DNA of 64,000 nt from contig NC_134399.1 of assembly GCF_050003625.1 (NCBI RefSeq), positions 224,992,975 to 225,056,974 of the forward strand, given 5' to 3'. This document shows positions 1 through 10,405 of this stretch, one piece after another (the first letter of the stretch is position 1; every line of letters begins with the position of its first letter). A program made the position numbers and the translations under genes. Source of the DNA: Haematobia irritans. Lineage: Eukaryota > Arthropoda > Insecta > Diptera > Muscidae. The notes under the pieces were generated by a model. It made no database searches. It had not been told where the DNA came from and saw only the letters and a program-made list of their open reading frames with translations.

Positions 1-955
1 TTGGCTTGATAATGAGTTTCCGGACTCTGCCCCAAGGAAATCAACAATAATTGATTGGTATGCAAAATTCAAGCGTGGTGAAATGAGCAAGGAGGACGGT
101 GAACGCCCGAAAGAGATGGTTACCGACGAAAACATTAAAAAAAATCCACAAAATGATTTTGAATGACCTAAAATGAAGTTGATCGAGGTAGCAGAGGCCT
201 TAAAGATATCAAAGGAACGTGTTGGTCATATCACTCATCAATATTTGGATATGCGGAAGCTCTGTGCAAAATGGGTGCCGCGCTAGCTCACATTTGACCA
301 AAAACAACAACGTGTTGATGATTCTGAACGTGTTGATGATTGCAGCTGTTAACTCGTAATACACCCGAGTTTTTCCGTCGATATGTGACAATCGATGAAA
401 CATGGCTCCATCACTACACTCCTGAGTCCAATCGACAGTCGGCTGGGTGGACAGCGACCGGTGAACCGTCTCCGAAGCGTGGAATGACTCAAAAGTCCGC
501 TGGAAAAGTAATGGGCTGCGCATGGAATAATTTTTATCGATTATCTTGAGAAGGGAAAAACCATCAACAGTGACTATTATATGGCGTTATTGGAGCGTTT
601 GAAGGGCGAAATCGCAGCAAAACGGCCCCATATGAAGAAGAACAAAGTGTTGTTCCACCAAGAAAACGCACCGTGCCACAAGTCATGGAGAACGATGGCA
701 AAAATTCATGAATTGGGCTTCGAATTGCTTCCCCACCCACCGTATTCTCCAGATATGGCCCCCAGCGACTTTTTCTTATTCTCAGACCTCAAAAGGATAC
801 ACGCAGGGAAAAAATTTGGCTGCAATGAAGAGGCGATCGCCGAAACGGAGGCCTATTTTGAGGCAAAACCGAAGTAGTACTACCAAAATGGTATCAAAAA
901 ATTGGAAGGTCGTTATAATCGTTGTATCGCTCTTGAAGGGAACTATGTTGAATAA
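1..955 (+). pseudogene. mariner transposase pseudogene (Himar1-like)
   Basis: The product would be a DD34D transposase that cuts and pastes the element at TA sites. Reading across frames, recognisable blocks are the helix-turn-helix region (KLIEVAEALKISKERVGHI), RNTPEFFRRYVTIDETWLHH with the first catalytic Asp, the HQ-NAPCH block, and SPDMAPSDFF with the third Asp. It is broken several ways: an in-frame TAG at about 284 (CGCGAG in the copy at 21 kb reads CGCTAG here), a small duplication of 'acgtgttgatgatt' near 310-345 that shifts the frame, a deletion near 520, and GAA in place of GAC at the second catalytic position (Asp to Glu, about 664). The stop is at 953-955. The identification rests on recalled similarity to horn fly Himar1 and is strong. 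Confidence 0.9.
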
Positions 956-985
956 TAAAAACGAATTTTGACAAAAAAAAATGTT
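1..985 (+). mobile_element. Himar1-like (irritans subfamily) mariner, copy 1, truncated at window edge
   Basis: This is the first of three copies of one mariner family in the window (the others are at 20989-22274 and 63141-63349). The window starts inside the transposase gene, so the 5' inverted repeat is not visible. The 3' untranslated part stops at about 985, after 'acgaattttgacaaaaaa', without the inverted repeat 'gacttatcagccaacctg' that closes the copy at 22274. The 3' terminus is therefore deleted and this copy cannot be mobile. Confidence 0.9.
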
Positions 986-1361
986 AATCTATTGATTTTT
1001 ATACTCACTTGATATATAAAACTTTTTTAATCCACACTTTTACTACAATACAACTATCAGAATTATTTATTGTTCAACATATTTCTGGTGCAATACGGAT
1101 GGAAACAGGGTCCTAAAAGTTTGTCTCAGACTTTTTCAATAGCAGTTGTCTATGGGGTAGTCCTACTAAGTTGTTCCAGGACGTGTCATTTGGGATAAGT
1201 CCAAGTCGTGTCCTAAAGTGTAAATTTTCCCAGCCCTGTCCATTCCATACGCTTGGACCAGAACTGTGACTGGTCCATACACACCAGGAACTAACCCTGT
1301 ACCGGTCCTGGAGCTGATCCATTTCCCGTAGGGTACTTAACATACAACATAGTTTCACTAA
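986..1361. other. unassigned sequence
   Basis: About 375 bp between the mariner remnant and a SINE tail. I see no gene. The 1100-1340 part is richer in GC than its surroundings and contains repeated 'gtcc' and 'ggtcc' words, which suggests another old repeat, but I cannot name it. Confidence 0.4.
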
Positions 1362-1487
1362 TTAGGTTAAGTTAGGTTGGGTTATGTGGCAGACCGATGT
1401 ATCAGGCTCACTTAGACTATTCAGTCCATTGTGATACCACAGTGGTGAACTTCTCTCTTATCACTGAGAAGTTCACCACTGTGGTAT
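1362..1487 (-). repeat. SINE 3' tail fragment ending in a perfect hairpin
   Basis: This is the 3' end of the tRNA-derived SINE described at 23899-24224, in reverse orientation: 'ggttaagttaggttgggt' (reverse complement of the CCTAA-type tail), then the conserved block 'atgtatcaggctcactta'. The last part forms a perfect 22-bp inverted repeat, arms 1434-1455 and 1466-1487, with a 10-nt loop. The second arm is a reversed copy of the SINE itself, so the fragment ends in a fold-back rather than at a normal SINE boundary. Confidence 0.85.
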
Positions 1488-3949
1488 CGCTAATTAAATG
1501 AAGAGATTTTAGTCAAACGATATTCCACTTAGTTGTAAAGTCCTTTCTTTGAGCGCAAATAAACCCGAATTTATTAGAAGCGTTGTGACATTGTCTCAAA
1601 TCTTCTTTCATTTGCTTGTAAAAAAATCTTAGAAAATTTATAGTCGGATATCTACAATCAGTTAACGAGTATTTTCAGCGCAAAGGGAGCATCTTAACTG
1701 CATTAAATTTTCCTGTCAATGTTCTATAAATTGTTAATATTATTACAATGAATTTTTATTTATTTTTATAATAAAATGAGTATTTAAAACTCATTTTCAC
1801 TAATTTTTAGAATTTCGGTTTTAACCGGTTTAGAACAAAATAAAAAATTGGGATTTCCGGATAAACCGAAAACCGCCTTAAAAATACCGGTTATTTGGAC
1901 ACCCTAGTACTGTACGAATATAATAAACAATGTTTCATAAATATTATGCATGTATTCGTAATTACCCAAGCCCTGCATATTTGAGATCTATGACATTTGT
2001 TCATAAAATGTTTATGTTATAATTGAAAACACTGTAGGAATAATATTCATAAATTATATAAACTATTTTTTCCTGTAAAATTATGGTACATACAAAAATC
2101 TAAAGGATCAAAATTTCAATCTGGATACTATTTTTGAGCTGTTCTAAAATGCGTTTAAGCGATCGGTATTCATTTGTTTCAAAATAAAAACCAATGATCC
2201 TCTCAATCCATATGTAGACCATATGGCCATTAAGTATTTCGTTTTGTTGTTTTAATCATATGAAATACTTCGTTTTTTTCATATCAAATTACTGACTTAT
2301 GAGTTTTTTTTTTTATTTTCTTGTATTTGAAAACCTATTGAAATATTTATACAAGCCTGTGCTATTGTTGCCTGTTTACATTTAAAATCATCATTCATTT
2401 CAAGAGCTTGTCTCTAACCAACAGATGAGCATATCCTTTGAAATGTTGAACAACATTAATGATGCCCACTCAAATATCAGACCGAGTGTTGATATTGAAA
2501 CATATTAAATGACAATTAAATAAATATTTAATAATATTTAGATATAATCACTTCAAACAGACAATGTGTTATTATGCATTAGTTAAATGTTGATATTAAT
2601 AAAAGACTCAAATCGATTGGGAATTTTTACTATAGTAAATTGTGATTTTATTCAAATGGAATAGTATAGATACCATTGATGAGAGAGTAAACTGGACTAG
2701 AGAGAAAAATCAGTTAATATTGGAAAATTATGTTCTAATAATTTAAATAGGGATATTTGTCATGACATTATAATCTATTTTGGATATTTATCATGATCTT
2801 GGATAATTTTTGTACCCACTAAAATTTTTATTACATTTTTACTAAAGCTCGGTTCGATTCTATATCGTTCTGTATATACTGAACTTTAGTACTTGATATA
2901 AGTTTTTAGTGCCTAATATCATGATTCTAAATCAATCAATTTGGTATTATTCTGTTAATACATTTACTCTTATCAATTTCGAAATATCCCTCTTTGTCCC
3001 ATAGTTCGTATATACTTTCTAACCTTATGTAAAATTTCATGATTTTAGGTCTTTCTTTTCCTTTACTCTCCGCACTATGAAATCTTTGCCATGATAATAA
3101 ATATATGATTATCGTATGCATATATATTTTCATGAAACCATATCCCCAACATTTAATATCTCTTTAAAGTATATTCCCTAACTATTAGAAAATTATTATT
3201 TTATGGCCCATTTGCAAATCCCAAAAGTTTTAGCTCTTCGCAAAAACTCCAGGCTATGTGTAAATCTAGAGCGTGGCAAGAATTACACAGGATTATGTAC
3301 ATATATGATGATTTTCTTTTTGCTATCCAGGCATATTAGCTTGCAATAACCCATATCTAAGGCAAAAGTGTAAGTGTATCTCTAGAGTATTTGGGAATAA
3401 ATTGAACGATATTCCTTTCAATTTTCACTAGAACTTTTTCCCCTTTTTTTTTCATACAATTCAACATTTTTTTGTGGTAGGCAATTTTTTTTTGTATTTT
3501 CTCCTTTTGCCTGAGAAGAATGTATATCCTTTGTAAAGCCAAAAAAAAATTAGAGGTGGTTTTTTGGGGGTGGAGGGGTTGATATACCTCTGGGATTTAT
3601 TTGCCAGTTTTGAAATCGGTCTTTAGGTTTTAAAAGGCTAAGGTTCATTTATCAATGTTAGGTTAATTTCTAAGCTATAGAATTTTGTTTGTTTTGTTTG
3701 TAATTTCAATGTAATCGGAGTATAGGATAACTTGGTATGCCACATCAATTCATGCTAGGACCCAAAGGATTTTGATTTCATTGCAAAATGGGGGAATTAT
3801 ATATAAATTTCAAGTAAATATTCAAACTACATTAAGCAATGGAATCAGTGTTCCCGATTTTGTATGTACAGAAAAATTCAACAAACTCAAAAGATATAGA
3901 TGCAGGCATGCGAGAAATTCACCAAAATGAAAAAGATACTCCAACGGTA
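1488..3949. other. AT-rich non-coding sequence, nothing recognised
   Basis: About 2.5 kb of AT-rich sequence with only short random open frames. A block at 1810-1905 ('ttttaaccggtttagaac' followed by 'ttatttggacacccta') resembles the end of a dispersed repeat, but no partner copy was found in the window. No gene, terminal repeat or RNA is supported. Confidence 0.5.
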
Positions 3950-4348
3950 CACAAAACAATTTTACTTGGATCCAAAGATTTTGACTTTCCCTTAAGGATT
4001 TTGGTATTGATTGCGAGCCAAGGATGTACACGCAAAAAAATAATTCTTTCCTCCCAAACGAAATTTTAGACAAACAAAGTTCGTTTCTCATTTGCTTTTC
4101 GCTGTAAGGAAGTGTATTTGGAAGAAAAGTATATACTTTTTGTGATAAACGTTTATTCTTTTCCAGGATGTAAAAACAATTTCATAAAGAATAGCTCAAA
4201 AAACATTATTTTCTTGCTAATTGCATTGTCCCTCACATCTTTCTCACATCCACGAGGATTTTTAGTTCTTAACACCTTTTCCTGTAATACCAACAATGTA
4301 GAAGAAATTATACGATTTTATAAATTTTAAAATTTTTTTTTACCTTTC

Positions 4349-4421
4349 GCCTGGACGGAGAATCGAACCGCGGACCATGCACATTGTAAGCCAACACACT
4401 AACCACTGAGCTATGTACCTG
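4349..4421 (-). other. tRNA-like module with A and B boxes (minus)
   Basis: Read on the minus strand it begins 'ggtacatagctcagtggtta', which resembles a tRNA 5' end with a pol III A box, and contains the B box 'gcggttcgattctcc'. Spacing between the boxes is as in a tRNA. A seven-base loop 'cttacaa' sits where the anticodon would be. I call it tRNA-like rather than a gene because it lies in a MITE, its partner copy at about 63.9 kb has decayed, and a full cloverleaf was not confirmed. Confidence 0.6.
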
Positions 4422-4533
4422 TTATGGTCATCAATAGATAAATATCCATATAAGTTATATTTATATAGCATAGCTTGCGGCGCCCACGAACCGAATAAAC
4501 AAAGTTTATTTAACAGAAACAAACATTTAGTTT

Positions 4534-4606
4534 GGCACCGTGGAGCAGTGGTAGCTACGTCCGACTCTCATGCCAAGGGTCGTGGGTTCGATCCCTGCTT
4601 CGGCCA
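4534..4606 (+). other. tRNA-like module with A and B boxes (plus)
   Basis: 'ggagcagtggtagctacg' fits an A box, and 'gtgggttcgatccctgct' is a good B box about 35 nt downstream. The 5' end lies 113 bp from the 5' end of the minus-strand module at 4349-4421, so the two point away from each other inside one MITE. The terminal 'cttcggcca' resembles the SINE head sequence 'cttcgaccga'. Confidence 0.6.
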
Positions 4607-5609
4607 AAGTTTTTTTTTTTGTTTTTGTTTTTTTTTTTACATATAATCCAGATATATTCGGAAGATTCCGAAAAAATGTTCAACATTACATTGTACTATA
4701 TTAAATTTTGAACTGTAAAATGTGTCTTATTAAAGACCTAAAGTCAGAAAAGAAAAGTGTTTGATATAAACGAAATGGACTGTGTTGTTATTTCAAAAAT
4801 AACTTTTTTTATTGAAAAAATAAAAATTTTGTAACAAACGAATTTTTTTGGTGATAAAAGTTTAAAATTTTCGAAGCAATTCAAAAAACTCTAACAAAAG
4901 AAAAACGTTTTCGGTACACGTTTTCCAAACGTTTTTTTTCTTTGCGTGTAGTTTCTTTAAAATAAAGATATTTTTTTGGGGACATATCTATTGGGAAATT
5001 TAGGAATAATTAAATTAATTAGATCTATACCCTAATATAATTTATCGAATTTTCATTCTCTTTTCCTGGTATATTAAAAAAAACTATTGACTTAAAAACA
5101 AATGCCAGTTTAAAATTCCAAATTATAATAGATACTTCAAAATAAAAAAATATTTTCTTAATTCCAAAACAAAATTTAATCCAAAGATGATAAATCCTCA
5201 AATTGAGTCATAGCCTATATTTCAAGCATTTTTATCTAAATCAGTTAATTTAAAGATGATTTCATTAAATCAAAAATATTTGCTTACACAAGTTTACTTA
5301 AACTTACAAGTTTGCTTAAAAACTTTGCCTTAGTTCAGAGACAAACGACTTTAACGGTGGTACGCAAATCTCCAAGATTGGTGCCCTAAATTGAATGAAA
5401 ACATTTTTGAAGAAAATATTTTAAACTTTCCTTTAACAAAATTTTAATATTTTAACAAATATTGTCTAAAGTACTTGTCCTAAAATTTTAGTAATATAAT
5501 CTTTGATATTAGTTCTCAAATATTTGATCAAAATGAGTGCCAAAGTTTTTTCTGCAGTGTGTTTGCAGAAAATGGTTACAGTTTTCGGAATCTACTCCTA
5601 CCTACTATA

Positions 5610-6099
5610 CACGGATGAAAAATACCGTTTTTCATATGTTTGGGTGTAAAAATTATATGTTTGGAACTCTAATTTTTTAACACAATATTTTTAAGTGCAA
5701 GCATATAATGTTCAAAAACTAGCATAACATATTTGGGACATATATGTTAATTTGTTAGAACATATTATGTTTGGGACATAAAATGTTTGTAAATATCATA
5801 TGCTTAGATGCAAACATATATTAATTTATAAATAGCCTATAAACATATATGTGTTTAGAAAGAGAGACCTAGAGAGTATGCTGCAAGTAAAAGAATGGAA
5901 GTAACCAATTGGCGTCTTAAAAATATACCCACACAAAGAAAATTTAATTAAAACTTGTTTCTACCAGTGTAAGCCCTAAGGTGAAACATAATATGTTTGA
6001 ACAATATAAACAATATTTTGTTTGGACCAATCCAGAAAATATATATGCTTGAAGCAAACTGTGTTTGGGGTATATGTTACAGAAGCGATTTTTTTGAGG
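5610..6099 (+). mobile_element. MITE family M6, rich in 'atatgtttg' motifs
   Basis: AT-rich non-coding element beginning after TA (5608-5609) with 'cacggatgaaaaataccg' and ending near 'agaagcgatttttttgagg'. It is packed with 'catatgtttgg' and 'aacatat' words in both orientations. The same sequence in reverse occurs at 63350-63680, starting 'caccctcataaaaaatcg'. Two independent copies with matching ends support a transposable unit. Confidence 0.65.
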
Positions 6100-6625
6100 A
6101 TTTGCCCATACCAAAAAAATTTAAAATAAATAAATTTTAATTAAAAGAAAGTTTATAATATTTGCTTAAGAAATGTTATTCTATCTATTTAAGACATGAA
6201 TCATTGAAATTTTTGTCCGTCCGTTAAAGTTATGTGTCTTTGAATTAAACCAAATTTCCCTTAGAAAAACAAAAATATTTTAGATTTTAAGAAATAGCCT
6301 TTAAATTTATAGAATTATTATAAATACCAGGATTCAGTAATTGGATTAAAGATAAAAAAACATCAAAACTACTAGCTAATAGTTATTTTGATGATTTTAC
6401 ATTTTTAGTTTAAAAGTTTCTTTGGAATTAAGGAGACATTTTGTACTTCAGTTTGGATTTTTAAACTGACTATGAACTTGAAACAATTAAACGAAAATTC
6501 TATAAATTAAATGCTAATTTTAAATTTATAGAGCCTTGATTTAAAGCTAGATACGTTGCTAAAAATGCAATTTTGACTCGGAATATATACCAAAATCCTT
6601 ATGGAAAAAATATTTATATAAAACA
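6100..6625 (+). repeat. degenerate copy of MITE family M4
   Basis: Matches the 16.0-16.6 kb copy in the same order: 'taaagtttataatatttgc', 'cgtccgttaaagttatgtgt', 'tttggatttttaaactgac', and 'ataccaaaatccttatgg'. Ends are not preserved. Confidence 0.55.
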
Positions 6626-8479
6626 AATTTTATATTTTATATTATTTTCTCTATTTAGTTATATATCATTAAATAAAATTTGTATATCCTTTTCTATTTA
6701 AATTGTTAAACATCTTTATGTTGTTTTCCACATGCCATTGATGATTACAAACCACTTTAAAACATAAATAGTTCATATAGACAATGAGCCAAATAACAAA
6801 CAAAAAAAATTTACATTTTTCTATTAACTTTTTAACTTTAAATGCCATTGCTTTTAATGTTGGTATTACATATAGGCCATTCATAATTTAATTTTTCTAT
6901 ATAGATTTTAATATTCACATAGAATGTATATACATATATACAAATGACTTTAGAGTGCTTTAAAACAGTAGAAGATAAATTAAATTTCATGGAAATTGTA
7001 AAACTTTTTAATGTAATCTGAATATTTGTGGCAAATGCCTAAGCACAAATATGCAGATTTTAAGATAAAATGCAAAAAAGAGTAAATGTTATTTTTTTGT
7101 TTTTTTTTTCTTAACAAATCAAAGTGAAGCCTCCAGGGCAATTTTTTAAGGAAATTTTAGTTCAAGGAAATTATTATGTCTTAGTTAAAATTTGAGAAAG
7201 TTTCCTTGACTTTTAAAATATTTTGTGTATGTGAAATAAATGAACTAAAAAAGGGTGAAAAATTAATTTGTACTTCCCACAAAATAGTTCAGAACTTTTT
7301 TTAAAAAATTTTAAATTTAACCACAAAAGATTAAGACCTCCGTATAATCCCAGCAAAAAAAAATTGGAAGTACTTCTAAAGGCATAACTATAAAAGCACT
7401 TCCAAACATGTTCTTTATTTTAACTGAACAGGAAGTTCGTTTGAGTCATTTTTTTATAATTGAAAATTTCAAATAGGTTAGAAACAAATTAAGAATTAAT
7501 AAAATGAGAAAAATTACTTAAATTTAGCTGAAAAAATACTAAATCCATTCTAGAAAAATAGCGAATTTTTTAAAAATATGTGATGTCAATCGTTCCAGGC
7601 AAGCGTTCGAATGCATTAAAATCATAAAAAATTTTAAAAATTATTTATTTGACAAAATATCACAAAAATTATTTATTCACATCCAAACAATAAATTTGCA
7701 TCATACCTTAAGAAGTGATTCAAATTCAGTGCAATGATGGACATCCGTCCTATGACAAGCCCATGTTAAATTCAATTTTGCACCACTCCTGGATCCAAAA
7801 AGATTATTTTCACTACTTTTTTGGCGGCGCTTTTTTGCAGGGAAGCGAAATACATTTGTGCAATTTTGAACTCCAATTCAATTTTTTATCGAGTGACAAA
7901 AATTGTTTATATCCAATAAACTATCTTAAATGTGTCGAAAACTATTTATTTATTTTTTATAATATTAGTCAGTTTAGTTTAAAATTTCTAAAATTAACCT
8001 AGATTTGTCTGCCTACTGAGTTTCACATTTTTTTTGTGAGTGTAATGAATCCAGCTTTATCGTTTGTTATAGTATTTGTATATTGCATGTATATTTATGA
8101 ACTTGAACAATATTATAAATACTGCACTTATGCCATTGTGCAATTCACTTCATTTTATGTAACAATAAGTAAATTTGCACTCTAAAGTCAATTGGAAGAC
8201 ATTAACTTAAATTGATTTTGAATTGCATTGAATCTTTTCACGTTTTATAATGGCAACATTAATGACTCATTCTAGGATCTCAACAAAGTGTGATTGGGAA
8301 AAATAAATTATATTATAGGAATAAAAAATAGAACATGAAAAATATTACAAATTAAATATAATAAAAGAAAATTGTTGCTTTATTATTTGGAATATTTATT
8401 AACAGCAAAACAAATTGGGTAAAATGAAAATTTAATAATATTGTAATACTGTAATATTGCTTGTAATATTGTATAATTA
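6626..8479. other. AT-rich intervening DNA with an old repeat
   Basis: No gene seen. 7333-8042 is probably another degenerate TIR element: it starts 'cagcaaaaaaaaattgg' and ends 'ttttttttgtgagtgta', and its internal phrases recur at 8700-8960. The short open frame around 7715-8002 has no recognisable protein content. Confidence 0.4.
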
Positions 8480-8996
8480 CACTCAAAAAAAAGTGAACTC
8501 TCTATTTCACTAAAGCCATATTAACTTTATAGTAGTTCATAGAATCATTATGTTTGCAAAAAGTTTATTTTAGTCAAATAATTTTTTGCGTATGTTAGTT
8601 AAATGAACTAAAAAACGGGAAAAAGTTATACACAAATAAAGCATAAAGATTTCCTAATTTCGTATTTCTTACAAAATAGTTCATTATTTCTTTAAATTTG
8701 TATATTTTACCAAAAATGTGTCCATCATGAACTTCGTATGTCACTAAAGACATTCTTGCAATTTTGAACTCCAAGATTTCTCTTAAAACTACAAAATTTT
8801 CTTTAACTACTGAAAAAATTTAGTTATGTCTAATAAATTTTCTTGAATTTGTCGAAAAATATTTACTTATTTTTGCCATATCGGAGTGATGCCAGCGCTT
8901 GTAATACCGTTTAGTTAAAATTTTCTGAAAAAGTTCAAAATTTTCTAAAATTAATCGAAAGTTATCTTTCCTGGTGGGTTCTCAGTTTTTTCAGTG
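8480..8996. mobile_element. MITE with TACACTSAAAAAA ends (M9)
   Basis: The left end 'cactcaaaaaaaagtgaac' and the right end (read on the other strand) 'cactgaaaaaactgagaac' form an imperfect TIR. TA dinucleotides flank both sides (8478-8479, 8997-8998). It is 517 bp and non-coding. It is probably related to the M4 family, which has similar termini. Confidence 0.55.
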
Positions 8997-9517
8997 TATT
9001 TAATATATCAACATATTGAATCTACACTCAAAAGCAAAATTTACTGCGATTCAAAGATTTTGAAAACACACGGAGATAAATCAGGCGTATACGGTGTTAG
9101 TGAAACGATATTGATATATTAAAATGTCTTTATTTTAAATATATTTGTCCCTAATATTGTGTAAAATACCTATCCTAAAGTTTAAACTGCATAACCTTTC
9201 AAATTAGGTCAATTCTTTTCAGTATGGGAATTGAGAAAAAGACAAATGTTTCGGATTTTCGGATACACCGAAAAAGAATAACCCCCCATGTTCCGATATT
9301 CGGAATCGCAGATCGTAAAATTCTATCTCTTTAATTGGAAGATCATCTCTGTAATCAGGCTCAAATTGAAATCGGATTCCGAATTTCGGGACATGAAAAT
9401 ATATATAACAAATAAATAAAATTTATTATTTATTATACTGAAACAGGCGATTAACGTCCAAATGCATTATATCTTAATTTACAATTAATTATTATTCGAG
9501 CTATATGGACAAATAAG
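8997..9517. other. unassigned AT-rich sequence
   Basis: A 'tacactcaaaagcaaaattt' terminus-like word at about 9022 suggests a further MITE start, but no matching end was found. No coding signal. Confidence 0.35.
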
Positions 9518-9529
9518 ATTAAGGAACTT

Positions 9530-10393
9530 AGGTTAGGTTAGGTTATGTGGCAGCCCGATGTATCAGGCTCACTTAGACTATTCAGTCCATTGTGATACCA
9601 CATAGGTGAACTTCGCTCTTATCACTGAGTGCTGTCCGATTCCATGTTAAGCTCAATGACAAGGGACCTCCTTTTTATAGCCGAGTCCGAACGGCGTTCC
9701 ACATTGCAGTGAAACCACTTAGCCCTCTGTATCATAGTGTAGACTGTAGGCAACATACCGTTCGAATGCCTAAAAATTAATAGAAATAACTTCTTTTGCT
9801 CAATCACGCACTGTATCCCGTGGTTTACATACTGAGCTAATAAACTTGTAAAAAATAGAACAATTAGGTGGCACTACTTGCTGGAAATTGATATTTCTTT
9901 ATTGACTATTGGTATTTACGAAAAGTGCTGGTTTGCTGTGACTTCAAAAAATAATAAAAAAAAATTTTTGTACTTGTGTGTTTGTGTGTAATCTTGATAA
10001 ATTGGAGAGGTAAGTGTTTGAGCTTTATTGTAGAATGTTCTTTTTGAACAATTTTTACGTTTTTTTTTGTTTTTGTTTTTTTTTTTTTTTTTTTGGCAAA
10101 TAATGTTTGACAACACACCCAATTTGTGGGAGTTTCTCTTCAAATAATAAAAAAAATGAAAATTAAAAAATACGTGTATTTTATTTTTTTGTTGTCATCT
10201 CCAATACAAAAAATCATACAAATCGGAGTTCATGAGTGATAGAGGGTTAGAGAAGCTTTGGAACCCTCAGAAATGTCACCAGCATTACTGAGGTGTGATA
10301 ATCCACCGCTGGTGTTCGGTCGAAGCAGGAATCGAACCCACGACCTTGTGTATGCAAGGCGGGCATGCTAACCATTGCGTCATGGTTTCTCCC
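9530..10393 (-). repeat. tRNA-derived SINE, near full length, split by an insertion
   Basis: The minus strand carries the whole SINE: the tRNA-like head with B box ('ggaatcgaacccacgacc' in plus orientation) at 10247-10393 and the body and tail at 9530-9722. Removing the 524-bp insert at 9723-10246 rejoins the SINE. The SINE is flanked by an imperfect 12-bp target duplication, 'attaaggaactt' at 9518-9529 and 'attaaggatctt' at 10394-10405, which fixes both ends. Confidence 0.85.
9723..10246. mobile_element. 524-bp transposon in the SINE, CCCTCT ends, TTAG target duplication
   Basis: The insert begins 'ccctctgtatcatagtg' and its other end reads 'ccctctatcactcatg' on the opposite strand. TTAG is present at 9719-9722 and again at 10247-10250, whereas the uninterrupted SINE has it once. 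The interior is AT-rich with a long T run at 10068-10095 and holds no transposase. A 4-bp TTAN duplication with CCCT-type ends is reminiscent of the piggyBac superfamily (which normally uses TTAA). That assignment is tentative. Confidence 0.65.
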
Positions 10394-10405
10394 ATTAAGG
10401 ATCTT

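Larger units (their letters stand above)
4029..4948. mobile_element. MITE family M3 with two divergent tRNA-like modules
   Basis: The ends are 'cacgcaaaaaaataattc' and, read on the other strand, 'cacgcaaagaaaaaaaac', flanked by TA at 4027-4028 and 4949-4950. The host M4 element reads straight through if the insert and one TA are removed, which fixes the boundaries. Inside are two tRNA-like modules pointing outward (4349-4421 minus, 4534-4606 plus). There is no transposase. A second, partial copy of the left half is at 63785-63955. Confidence 0.7.
3950..5559 (-). mobile_element. MITE family M4 (CACTSAAAAA termini), reversed copy, interrupted
   Basis: Non-coding TIR element. It starts after TA at 3948-3949 with 'cacaaaacaattttactt' and the family block 'ttcccttaaggattttgg' at 3990. 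It ends near 'tttttctgcagtgtgt' at about 5559. It matches, in reverse, the copies at 16028-16646 and 16781-17763, which carry 'ccaaaatccttaagggaa'. A 920-bp MITE (4029-4948) sits inside it at a TA. The right terminus is degraded, so that boundary is approximate. Confidence 0.6.
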
